From assembly GCF_964204645.1 (NCBI RefSeq), contig NC_134027.1, forward strand, positions 1,285,501 through 1,349,500: 64,000 nucleotides of DNA, written 5' to 3'. This DNA is from Tubulanus polymorphus. Lineage: Eukaryota > Nemertea > Palaeonemertea > Tubulaniformes > Tubulanidae. The translations under genes and the position numbers were made by a program. The notes under the pieces were generated by a model. It saw nothing but the letters and a program-made list of their open reading frames with translations, was not told the DNA's origin and made no database searches. Below, in pieces: positions 21,146 to 33,500 of the stretch; the first letter of the stretch is position 1; every line of letters starts with the position of its first letter.

Positions 21146-22078
21146 CAGTAGTTGAACTCCTTGTCAGTTTTTTTGATATCGATTATTTGGATCCAACGCT
21201 GCATCTCTACATATATTCCTTATGATACAGACAGCAAGTTGGGATAGACCAGTTATTCAGATCAACTGGATATTTGCAATATTTTCCTCTCCTCATGGAC
21301 CATACATGATTTTTGCTAGAAATTGAGTATTAAATCCATCACGACAAACTCTTTTTTACTGGCAATTCTATATTTATTGTCCACTTTCTAGTACAAAATC
21401 TTATTCAATATACAGACAGCCTGACAAGACGGTGATATACGTATTTTGTGACAGCAAATTGTGTGTGACAACAGAATGATACTGATATCTCTAACTTAAC
21501 TAGAATCACAAAGACCAAGTCTTGACCAGAAAGTAGGCCTAAATCCAATCTAAATTCCAATTGCATGCTCGCTCGTGTAGTAATCTCTTTGATTTGTGAT
21601 TGAGGTTACTTTCTGAAATTAAACCGATATACATATACTAACAATTAAACCTGGATTGACTTTTCAATTCATGTATCATCAGTTTTTCAAACTTACCATG
21701 ATACAACAACAATTCATTCTGTGCATGTTGAGCTCATTCAATTTAATACGTATAACTTCTCATTCTTAAGAAAACCTCAGTTGTATCTCAGAAAATCAAC
21801 ATCAGAACACACACAAAAACCTACAATAGACAATCAACAGAATATTTGTAAATAAGTATTCATTTACTGTTCACAAGTTTTAATAAAAGACATTGAAGTG
21901 AAGTAAGTGAAGTTACCTGTCGTAGGCTAATATTTTCACCATACTGATAGACTCCTAATATCTAGTGTCACATTCAGCATAATCAATCAGTCATCTTAAG
22001 TGAACAAACAAATTGCCGGTGTCGTGGCCTCTGCTGCATGGCTAGGTTCAGTTCAGTAAGTCAGTCAGTAGAAATTGG

Positions 22079-22291
22079 TTATTCCATCTCAAGTTCGTCG
22101 GTTGTTGTCGATTGACGACCGTTCCTTTGAGCAGGGTAGATTTTGATGGTGCTGTAACGGAGACATACTGCCTTGTATGTCGATATCTTCGAGGCCGCAC
22201 GCAGTACAGGTTCTCGCAGAAGCGTTACCTGATAGTTTTGGTCGAGTTTCTTTCTTCCATCGATGTAAAAACCGACTTTTAAGAGGTCCAT
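22079..22291 (-). CDS. Candidate small protein, 70 residues
   Basis: The frame starts with ATG at 22291 (context TTCCATGG) and ends in an acidic DELEME-stop; the middle includes LKVGFYIDGRKKL and YKAVCLRYSTIKIYP. The frame is open further upstream without an ATG. A second overlapping frame starts at 22325 with ATGGCCGCC and runs 78 codons, so the true frame is uncertain. Upstream on this strand are a CCAATC box, TCACGTGA and a CCGCCATCATCC (YY1-like) motif, which resemble a CpG-type promoter. Family unrecognised. Confidence 0.3.
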   Translation of the reverse strand: MDLLKVGFYIDGRKKLDQNYQVTLLREPVLRAASKISTYKAVCLRYSTIKIYPAQRNGRQSTTTDELEME

Positions 22292-22329
22292 GGAACGTAA
22301 ATCGAGACCCTTTGGAGGCGGCCATGTTA

Positions 22330-22440
22330 CATTGTTCACGTGATGAAATACTGAAATCTGATTGGATCCGTATATTCCGCGGATGATGGCGGACGGGTTA
22401 AACCTGTCCTATTCTGACTGCGAATGCAGGTGGCGCAGAA
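22330..22440. promoter_or_regulatory. Possible bidirectional promoter
   Basis: Contains TCACGTGA (22337-22344), CTGATTGG (a CCAAT box on the minus strand) and GATGATGGCGGACGG on the plus strand. On the plus strand an ATG inside the last motif opens a short frame to a possible donor TGCAG|GTGGCG. Confidence 0.35.
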
Positions 22441-22444
22441 TTGG

Positions 22445-22900
22445 ACAGGCGACCAGTCTACATTGAAAAACCATTACTGAAATATGGTTGACGGAAATAT
22501 TCATTTTATATCAGATTCTGAAATATTTTTTCATATTGACTACACAATTTTCATTATCTTAATAAGATAAATCTGCCAAAGCTCAACAATTTGAATTAGT
22601 GAAAACCGATGTGCGAAGTCGTCAATTCAGTAGCCTGATAGAGCCCGGTAACCAGTCTAACTGTCAATGTTCATTGCGCGGGAATGAACGGGCAACCAGT
22701 CTACGATGAAAAATCATTTCTGAAAAATTATGAACGGAGATATTCATTTTACTTTGAATTTTGATTTATCTTATAAAACTGACAGCCATATTAACCAAAG
22801 TATTAATAGTAAATCTGACAAAATCTAATACTGGTTTTAGAATAGGTGAAAACTGATTTATGTGATGCCGTCGGTTCAGAAGACTGATCCGTAGAATCGT
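22445..22900. repeat. ~240-bp direct duplication
   Basis: Two diverged units start at ACCAGTCTAC (22452 and 22694) and share GATATTCATTTTA-like, AAATCTGMCAAA and GTGAAAACTGAT-like blocks. No ORF. Confidence 0.5.
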
Positions 22901-22914
22901 TCGCCACTTTCTTC

Positions 22915-23067
22915 CGGTCCACTTACTTCCGCGTTTGTGATTTGCATACAAGTAGTTTGAATGTTAAATGTATTAAGCCGCGTGTTGATTGGTTGAGGTC
23001 AGTGCGGTTTACTGAACGATGACCAGCTGTCAGCTGATCGAATCATTCGTTTCACAGACATTACGAC
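22915..23067 (+). promoter_or_regulatory. Promoter and 5' non-coding exon candidate of the 349-residue protein gene
   Basis: An ETS-like ACTTCCGC, an octamer-like ATTTGCAT (22940), and an inverted CCAAT box (GATTGGTTG near 22985) precede a near-perfect donor GAC|GTAAGTATA at 23067/23068. The next strong acceptor on this strand in context is that of the first coding exon at 27524. Linking them is inference. Confidence 0.45.
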
Positions 23068-23689
23068 GTAAGTATATTTTACATCTTTGATCAAAAATTG
23101 TAGTGTAAAAAAACTCAAAACTAAGGCCTCTATAAATGATCGATTGACTTTAAATGATTACTTTAGCACAGCTCTTGTAGACAATGATTAGGTGTCATAG
23201 TAGTTTAGCTCGAAAGTGCACATATAAGGTTAATTTTCATCCGTTATTTAGAGACCGAGGTATTGAGCGTCCATTTCAGCCCTTAAAACATCATCAACCT
23301 ACCTCAAACTGACTGTTTTTAAATCCAGCAATAGTTAACTATTGACTCGGCATGGATTCGATTCAAAAACAATTTTTGATGATCGTAGTGATTCGAAACA
23401 TTTGAATTTTGGAAAAACACGAATGCTAAACCACGGATCCGGACTTCGATTGCGGCCCAATGGCAGAGTTGATTTTCTTATTTGGAATTTGAAGATATAA
23501 ATCACTGAAATCAATTGGTTTTCTCAACCAAAATTAGAATTAAGAAGAATTTAGGATGGAGATGTTTGATTTTCATTTTGTCTAAAATGCCGACTTAGTA
23601 ATTAATTCAATTGAATCAAATTAATGAATTCATCATTTCACGATATTATAGATAATCAAAATGTGAATATGAAATCACCTTTTCAATCG

Positions 23690-24114
23690 CTGTTTTTGGG
23701 TAAGATTGCAGTTTTTAGGTTAGATCGCAGTTTTTAGGTTAGATCGCTGTTTTGAGGTTAGATCACTGTTTTTGGTTAGATCGCTGTTTTGTGTTAGATC
23801 GCTGTTTTAGGTTAGATCGCAGTTTTTAGGTTACATTGCAGTTTTTGGGTTAGACCGCAGTTTTTTTTTTAGATCGCAGTTTTTAAGTTAGATCGCTGTT
23901 TTGGGTTAGATCACAGTTTTTGTGTTAGATCGCTGTTTTAGGTTAGATCGCAGTTTTTAGGTTACATTGCAGTTTTTAGGTTTGACCGCAGTTTTTTTGT
24001 TAGATCGCAGTTTTTAAGTTAGATCGCTGTTTTGGGTTAGATCACAGTTTTTGTGTTAGATCGCTGTTTTGTATTAGATCGCTGTTTTAGGTTAGATCAC
24101 AGTTTTTAGGTTAC
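23690..24114. repeat. 18-20-bp satellite, first block
   Basis: Degenerate GTTAGATCGCTGTTTTTG units; the block is split from 24585-25990 by an inserted element. No frame or known satellite family is recognised. Confidence 0.9.
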
Positions 24115-24118
24115 ATTG

Positions 24119-24580
<462 letters not shown>

Positions 24581-24584
24581 ATTG

Positions 24585-25990
24585 CAGTATTTAGGTTAGA
24601 CCACAGTTTTTGTGTTAGATCGCTGTTTTTGGGTTAGATCGCTGTTTTGGGTTAGATCACAGTTTTTGTGTTAGATCGCTGTTTTTGGGTTAGATCACTG
24701 TTTTTGTGTTAGATTGGTGTTTTTGGGTTAGATCGCTGTTTTGGGTTAGATCACAGTTTTTGGGTTAGATCGCTGTTTTGGGTTAGATCACAGTTTTTGT
24801 GTTACATCGCAGTTTTTGTGTTAGATCGCAGTTTTTAGGTTAGATCGCAGTTTTTGTGTTAGATCGCAGTATTTAGGTTAGATCGCAGTTTTTGTGTTAG
24901 ATCGCAGTTTTTAGGTAAGATCACAGTTTTTGTGTTAGATCGCAGTATTTAGGTTAGATCGCAGTTTTTGTGTTAGATCGCAGTTTTTAGGTAAGATCAC
25001 AGTTTTTGTGTTAGATCGCAGTATTTAGGTTAGATCGCAGTTTTTAGGTTAGATCGCAATTTTTTGTGTAAGATCGCAGTTTTTTGTTAGGTCGCTGTTT
25101 TTGGGTTAGAAAGCTGTTTTTATGTTAGATTGGTGTTTTTAGGTTAGATCGCTATTTTTGTGTTAGATCGCTGTTTTAATGTTAGATCGCTGTTTTTGGG
25201 TTAGATCGCTGTTATTGGGTTAGATCGCTGTTATTGGGTTAGATCGCTGTTATTGGGTTAGATCGCTGTTTTTGTGTTAGATCGCTGTTATTGGGTTAGA
25301 TCGCTGTTTTTGGGTTAGATCGCTGTTTTTGGGTTAGATCGCTTTTTTTGGGTTAGATCGCTGTTTTTGTGTTAGATCGCTGTTATTGGGTTAGATCGCT
25401 GTTTTTGGGTTAGATCGCTTTTTTTGGGTTAGATCGCTGTTTTTGTGTTAGATCGCTGTTATTGGGTTAGATCGCTGTTTTTGTGTTAGATCGCTGTTTT
25501 TGGGTTAGATCGATGTTTTTGGGTTAGATTGATGTTTTTGGGTTAGATCGCTGTTTTGTGTTAGATCGCTGTTTTTGGGTTAGATCGCTGTTATTGGGTT
25601 AGATCGCTGTTATTGGGTTAGATCGCTGTTTTTGTGTTAGATCGCTGTTATTGGGTTAGATCGCTGTTTTTGGGTTAGATCGCTGTTTTTGTGTTAGATC
25701 GCTGTTTTTGTGTTAGATCGCTGTTTTTGGGTTAGATCGCTGTTTTTGGGTTAGATCGCTGTTTTTGTGTTAGATCGCTGTTATTGGGTTAGATCGCTGA
25801 TTTTGGGTTAGATCGCTGTTTTTGTGTTAGATCGCTTTTTTTGTGTTAGATCGCTGTTATTGGGTGAGATCGATGTTTTTGGGTTAGATCGCTGTTTTGT
25901 GTTAGATCGCTGTTTTTAGGTTGGATCGCAGTTTTTGTGTTAGAGCACTGTTTTTGGGTTTGATCTCTGTTTTTTTTTGTTTTTGTCAAT
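24585..25990. repeat. 18-20-bp satellite, second block
   Basis: About 70 units of GTTAGATCGCTGTTTTTG or TTATTG variants. Sub-blocks of several units recur as higher-order repeats (for example around 25195-25440 and 25580-25800). Confidence 0.92.
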
Positions 25991-26029
25991 CATCATATCA
26001 AGATTTGCAATCCCAGTTGCCTTCAAGTT

Positions 26030-27462
26030 TCATATAGAGAATTAGTGGATGTGGTGTCCCTGGACCCCTACATGCATCATATAGAGAATTAGTGGATGTG
26101 GTGTCCCTGGACCCCTACATGCACCATATAGAGAATTAGTGGATGTGGTGTCCCTGGACCCCTACATGCATCATATAGAGAATTAGTGGATGTGGTGTCC
26201 CTGGACCCCTACATGCACCATATAGAGAATTAGTGGATGTGGTGTCCCTGGACCCCTACATGTACCATATAGAGAATTAGTGGATGTGGTGTCCCTGGAC
26301 CCCTACATGCATCATATAGAGAATTAGTGGATGTGGTGTCCCTGCACCCCTACATGCACCATATAGAGAATTAGTGGATGTGGTGTCCCTGGACCCCTAC
26401 ATGCATCATATAGAGAATTAGTGGATGTGGTGTCCCTGCACCCCTACATGCACCATATAGAGAATTAGTGGATGTGGTGTCCCTGGACCCCTACATGCAT
26501 CATATAGAGAATTAGTGGATGTGGTGTCCCTGCACCCCTACATGCACCATATAGAGAATTAGTGGATGTGGTGTCCCTGCACCCCTACATGCATCATATA
26601 GAGAATTAGTTGATGTGGTGTCCCTGCACCCCTACATGCACCATATAGAGAATTAGTGGATGTGGTGTCCCTGGACCCCTACATGTACCATATAGAGAAT
26701 TAGTGGATGTGGTGTCCCTGGACCCCTACATGCATCATATAGAGAATTAGTGGATGTGGTGTCCCTGGACCCCTACATGCACCATATAGAGAATTAGTGG
26801 ATGTGGTGTCCCTGCACCCCTACATGCATCATATAGAGAATTAGTGGATGTGGTGTCCCTGGACCCCTACATGCACCATATAGAGAATTAGTGGATGTGG
26901 TGTTCCTGGACCCCTACATGCACCATATAGAGAATTAGTGGATGTGGTGTCCCTGCACCCCTACATGCATCATATAGAGAATTAGTGGATGTGGTGTCCC
27001 TGCACCCCTACATGCATCATATAGAGAATTAGTGGATGTGGTGTCCCTGGACCCCTACATGCACCATATAGAGAATTAGTGGATGTGGTGTTCCTGGACC
27101 CCTACATGCACCATATAAAGAATTAGTGGATGTGGTGTTCCTGGACCCCTACATGCACCATATAGAGAATTAGTGGATGTGGTGTTCCTGGACCCCTACA
27201 TGCACCATATAAAGAATTAGTGGATGTGGTGTTCCTGGACCCCTACATGCACCATATAAAGAATTAGTGGATGTGGTGTTCCTGCACCCCTACATGCACC
27301 ATATAGAGAATTAGTGGATGTGGTGTCCCTGGACCCCTACATGCACCATATAGAGAATTAGTGGATGTGGTGTTCCTGGACCCCTACATGCACCATATAA
27401 AGAATTAGTGGATGTGGTGTTCCTGGACCCCTACATGCACCATATAGAGAATTAGTTCACTG
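26030..27462. repeat. 47-bp minisatellite
   Basis: About 30 units of ATATAGAGAATTAGTGG plus TGTGGTGTCCCTGGACC plus CCTACATGCACC. Variants GGACC/GCACC, TGTCC/TGTTC and GAG/AAG alternate in runs. It lies in the inferred first intron, ending 62 bp before the first coding exon. Confidence 0.95.
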
Positions 27463-27527
27463 AACCAGAATAAGACTGACTGATATATTTTCAAATGATT
27501 TAATATTTTTACTTGTTTTTCTAGATT

Positions 27528-30500
27528 ATGCCAAAAGCACAGAGAAAAACCCGGGGTGCGGGCCCCTCAACTTCGAGCCCATACGAAATAGTAAGTACAA
27601 ATTTACTGCTTCCATGCTTATTTATTCATCCCATACTTAGTATTTTGTACCCCTGGGTCCAGTTTCACAAAAAGGATTAACGCCTAAATCGATTTAAGAT
27701 AAATTGAATTAATGAAGAAATCAAATCGATTTAAGAGTTAAACCTGTTTGTGAAACTGGGCCCTGAATTGCATCTAGAATGAAAAAAAAGAAAAAAAAAA
27801 TATTGAAAATAACGTTGGTGAAATATTTCTGTATCTTTCTGGATTTCTGCTCAATGCATCGTTTAGTAAAATATCGATATTCTTTAAAAGTAAAGATATA
27901 AGAATGAAAATATTGTATTGAATCGTGATTAGTTACTGTATGCGCTGCTAGTTGTTGCCCAACCCATAGCCTCATTTCTCTCCATTCTAAATTTGCATTG
28001 TTTAACATTGCCTGGTTGCTATGGAAACTATTTATTTAAGTTTCTTTGTGGTATCCATGGCAACAGTAACGTTTAGGTAGTGGCACCAATTATGGGTCCC
28101 AACGTTCCCATGGCGATACATGAGAACATTTATCCTATTTTTGACCTTCATGACGTAAGATGGTAGTGAGTCGATGACGTCATTTTCGTCTCACCACTAA
28201 TGAAAAAAAAAATGAAATTAAAAAAAAGGAAAAAATCGTTAGAATTACGTTTATAAAATTTTTCTGGATCAGCTAAATGTATTGTTCCATTAAATATCGA
28301 CATTCTCTAAAATCATAGGCATCAATATCAAAATGATGTTACAGCAGACTCCGCTTAACTCTGTTCTATTTGGACCATTAATTAACCGAATACCAACTTT
28401 TTAAATTTTAGGATTTTAACTTTAAGGATCAGAAAATGTGTATGCAATATCAACCGGGTACCGAGTAGGGTGGCCGAGTCTACTGTAGTCTGCTGCCCCC
28501 TCGAATCCATTACCTTATTATCTCTCAATTTGCATTGTTTGACCTCGTCTGGTTGCTATGGAAACTATTTAGTTATATCAGGAACGGTTTTTTTGTGGTA
28601 ACCAGTGGCAACATTTAACAGGCGTGTCCGTCCTAGAGATAAACTGTCTGATTTCACAGCCACATCCGTCCTAGAGATAAACTGTTAGATAAACTCTGAT
28701 TTCGCATCCGTCCTATTTCTTGTCATTGTATGAATATGTTTTCTCTTTTATAGAGAACTCAACAACAACAACAACAACAGCAACAACAACAACAACAACA
28801 GCAGCAACAGCAGCAACAGCAACAACGTTTCAACATATCCATGTCTGGGATTGACGTAAGTTATCGTAAACGCCTGTTTGAAGTCATCATTCTTGAGCTT
28901 GAAACCGAAATTTATATATATAGAATATTAAACCCTGCTTCTGCTACTGACAGGTAATGTCCGTCATACATTACTGCATCGTCAAATCTATACCAGGGTG
29001 CACCCAGTCTGATCGTTCGCATCATCACATGCAAAGGGCTGATTATTTTGGAACCCAGTTTTTATCAGCTGGAACATTCTGCACATTCGACCATATTGAT
29101 TGATAGCCCGTTATAGACGAGTGGAGAAAAACTGAAAAACCAGTTCAATGTTACCTCATGGTAAACAAAAGGGAATTTCAATGAGTTTAACTCACATTTA
29201 CAGAGTTTTAACGAGGTTAGACTGATTAACCATTATTCCATCAATGGTGTGTTCTGTCCATCAAGGCTCCTCAGACGCACCGAGCAGTCAAATGCAGCAG
29301 TAGCGCGAGGGTCGGGTGTTCTCGTGTGGGCAGACGGTCCGAACCCCAAAACCATTTACTTACACTATACAAATCAGATCAGGTTTTTAACATTGTCTTT
29401 GATTGTATTTTCAGTTTCTGCCGACAACGCCGACAACGCCGCCAAGCGGTACTTCTACGCCGGTAAGTGACAACTATTTTCTAATAAATCACGCTTATTT
29501 CAATTTGTAATTTAAAAATAGAGGGTAGTAGCTGTTTTGCATAAATTATGCTAATTAGGAATAAAATCAAATTCGATTAAGTCTCATCATCGTAGAAGTC
29601 ATATATTAATGATGCTATCTACAGTTGTCATTTAAATTAAGTGTTATATTTACTACTTAATTTGCTTCATGACCCAAAAGCCTCTACTATATAACTACTG
29701 GTTTTGTTCTAATCTTGGAGAATTTGCTGCAAAATTTACTTATCATTCGTTAATCAGTTTTTATTGAAAACCCGAATCAGTGATACATGCATTCATGAAT
29801 ATCCATCTAATATTTTGTTTTATTTTATCTTTACAGAACATATCACCGATACAGCACGTGGATGTAAGACATTAAACATTGATCTTGAATTTTAAGTTCA
29901 AACTAATTTATTTTTTATCTCACTTTGGACTATAGTTATTGCGTTCACTTTGTGTCCAGTTGTCTCGGCTAGTTTTTGATTTATCGTGTTGATAATTGGT
30001 TTATATACTGAAACTACTCAAACTCAAAATATTGGCGCAATGTGAATTAAGATGTCGGACTTGTATGACCATTTTTCCCGGCAAAATCAGCACTTTAGGA
30101 TCAATTCTGTTGTTGTTATATTACATTTAAATCAGAGTTTAATATATATCAGTATAGAGCAGGTTTTTGCTCTAGTTATAAATAAAGTTATAAATAATCT
30201 CATGACATGTTCTGTGTATGTGTAGTGAGTTTCAATGTCTTTGGTTCCTTTTAAACCAGGGGGAGTTAAATTTGAAAATGTCAGATCGTCGAGCATTTCA
30301 GACCACTTCCAAAGTGGGTCCCTGCACCCCTAGTTATACCGTTAATATTTTAATAATACATTAATATTTTTATTTGATAGAATATATTGATATACCATAC
30401 ATTGATATCGGTCTTGTAATTGGATCAACAACCATGAGATCAAAACACAGCAAATATGAACCTGCTGTGAATCAATAGATTTGTGATAAATGTAATGAAA

Positions 30501-33500
30501 TTGTTATTTTTCATGTTGACTTTTTGAGTTAAGGGTCTGTTGTATAAGAGTCTTTGGTCTCGCGTGTCAATGTATGATATCAATCTGTTGTATTTCCTCG
30601 TTCCAATGTTTAAAAGGTGTTCGTCACCTTATATTAATAAACTACTTTTACCGTTAGATGGCGCCATAGGTGTGATATTTGATTTATGGGATACCCGCAA
30701 AACCAGCTATTCCACCAGAGAGCGCAACGAGTAGTAGGTCGTTCGTTGTCAAAATTAGTTCATTTTCGATGAACTTTGAACTGGTTTGAAGAAGAAATAC
30801 TTTCATTCTTCTACTCTGATATCGGTTTAGTTTTCATTAATAATTGATTCATTTAAGAGAACAATTCATTCAGATTTAATTGAAATGTACAAGAAAATCG
30901 AACGCAGACGACCAACTATTTACTAGCGACACCTGGTGGATCCTCGCCTGCCATAAGTGGAATCCTCGATTGCCACAGTAAGACTGCGGGTATCCCATTG
31001 TTTGGCGTGTGAAGTAAAGTAAAGTTAGAAAACGGATGTTTAACTTTGTTGTGAAACGAAAGCATTTTGGAGATTTTTAAACCAATCAAATCAATATTTT
31101 GATATTACGCTTGAAACCCTTCCCACTCATATTCTACTTACTAAGTATATATTCTTGTTTCCGTGGAAATCATGGTGAGTGGCGCCATCTATACAGTGGA
31201 GTTAGCTTTATAAATCGAGTATGATTTGACAAGTGGCTCCATCTATTCCCTAATACTGAAGCGAGGTAACCAGCAGCGCCCTCATATACAGGAAATGAAC
31301 GCCTATCAAGTTTAACAATGCACGGTGTATTGACCACCGCGACCGGTGATAATTATATCAATGTTGATTAGCTATTGCCATAGACAGGTCCGTAGCGTTT
31401 GGCTGGAACAGAATGGGGCCCGCTAACAAAAACAAATTTTGAAAACGTGCCCAGATAAATTGCCTCTGGGAGATTGATTTAACGAGGTTTTGATTAAATG
31501 AACAAATTTTAATATTGTTAATTTAACATTTCTGTTTTTAATTTTTCTTTGTAAGGAACTGAATTTTCGAACCCCCCTGAACCGCTTCAAGCTACGTCCC
31601 TGATATAGTGCTAGCTATACCTGAATACTTTTCTCTTATTGAAATTGTCTAAAAAAGCTGCACCTTGAACTAATGAACATCATATGAAAAATGTTGAAAA
31701 GTTCAACCGTTTATGAATTTGACTAATGTATTTATATTATTTTCATTTCTAGGGTCATATCGGTCGCCTTGCTCCGTCTCCGTCTCTTAATGTAAGTATC
31801 AGTGACGCCCTCAATCTCACATGCCTCACTTTTCTCCTAGTGTACTGGTTCTTATGAAATTCCTCAAGAAAATATATACTGATAATCTTAGAATACATGT
31901 TTTTGTTCCCAGACCCCTTCATTCTACTGTGAACTATTGTGTAATTAGTGCCTGATGTGTTAATTTTCTATTGCATTGATTTTTATATTATTTCTATTTA
32001 CAGTCTGACCTAAACAACAGTAGCAGCAGCAGCAGCAGCAGCGCACCCCTCCCGCCGGAGACGCCTCCCGACTTGCAAGCACGAAGTAAGTTCAGTCTTC
32101 AAATACAATTTCAATGCATTCAATTTTTTGTATGGTGTTAAAACAGTTAAAGTTGTGACCAGTTTTCATAACTCTGTGACGTCAGGTTCGGTGTAGGACA
32201 AAATACAATATCATATTTCCTTCGAGTACCGGCCCCTTTCCTACGGTTTTTGCCAATATTTCTAAATTTGGATTGAATGATCGCCAGCGGTTTTTCTATA
32301 CGACCCGGCTCTGCTGTATTGCATTTAGCCATCCTTTTCTTGGCGTTTTTGTGATAAGAAGGTGTTTGATTTTGTGTCTAAGGGATTTAGGAATTCAAGA
32401 GAGACTTGCACTCTCTATACAGTGAGTACTTGTACTCTCTATACAGTGAGTTTGTCCTGTTTTTGTTCCCTCGTGAATTTTACGTTTGTTTGGTCTAATT
32501 TAATTTATTATAATCAAATCAAATCAGTGCATCTTTCTTGAATTGCGTGTATGTTATCAAATATCTGTTATATTTAAACCGAATATTTAATTGTTGTATT
32601 TTGAATGCGATAATGCCGCTCCCTGCTCAAGTCCAGCGTCGTCGTCGTCGTGAGGGATGCGGTCATCTGTTCGGGCCCTGATTACGTTCTGTGTTCGTGG
32701 TGTTGGGCTAAATCGGGCGTTCGAGTTAATCCTTCCTGGACTTGCGGTTTGTGGTCGGAAGATCCATGGTTCACCGGTCAATCAACGGTTCATCTGGTTC
32801 AGTTTCTGACTAGTATTACCTGCACATGACCAGTCCGGTCCGGGCTATTCCTAGCACCGGTCAAGGCATCACCGGGTACTGAACATCCGGTCAGCTCCGT
32901 GCACCGGGCCGGTCCAGGCATCACCGGGTACTGAACATCCGGTCAGCTCCGTGCACCGGTCCGGTCCAGGCATCACCGGGTACTGAACATCCGGTCAGCT
33001 GCGTGCACTGGTCCGGTCCAGGCATCACCGGGTACTGAACATCCGGTCAGCTCCGTGCACCGGGCCGGTCCAGGCATCACCGGGTACTGAACATCCAGTC
33101 AGCTCCGTGCACCGGGCCGGTCCAGGCATCACCGGGAACTGAACATCCAGTCAGCTCCGTGCACCGGGCCGGTCCAGGCATCACCGGGTACTGAACATCC
33201 GGTCAGCTCCGTGCACCGGGCCGGTCCAGGCATCACCGGGTACTAAACATCGGTTTTGTGCGATTCATTTGATTCTGATGTTTCAAATTTGAAACATAGT
33301 TATCATGGCTCCAGTTTTGGTAAAGGGCGCTCTCCTACCAGATGCAGGAGTAAGGTCACCTTCACTGAGATCGAGACCGTTTAGGAAGTTCAAGTCGAGG
33401 GACCGTTTAGGAAGTTCATGTCTTTCACGTCGAAGGACCGTTTAGGAAGTTCACGTCGAGGGACCGTTTAGGAAGTTCATGTCTTTCACGTCGAGGGACC

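Larger units (their letters stand above)
20012..21730. repeat. Segmental duplication, copy B
   Basis: Counterpart of 15584-17070. Two MITEs (20046-20387, 20399-20699) interrupt it. The frame at 16390-16650 of copy A is broken here, which argues against coding. Confidence 0.75.
29463..31752. other. Introns around the 27-nt exon
   Basis: Mostly AT-rich with no ORF of note apart from the microexon 29837-29863. It includes the element at 30651-30990 and a MITE at 31385-31602. A B-box-like GGTCCGAACCCC at 29334-29345, in the preceding intron, may be a decayed SINE, but I cannot show a tRNA-like head. Confidence 0.4.

Noticed and set aside
26030-27462. CRISPR-like direct repeats
   Set aside because: Units are contiguous with no unique spacers and lie in an animal intron; the same holds for the 55-, 63- and 40-bp arrays.
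29249-29470. 73-codon ORF and tRNA-like B box
   Set aside because: The ORF is in a different frame from the real exon 29415-29462; only a B-box-like word is seen and no cloverleaf forms.
31179-31198. Another CTCF-like word (GCGCCATCT)
   Set aside because: Only the TAGATGGCGCC half matches; the CCAS part of the core is missing.
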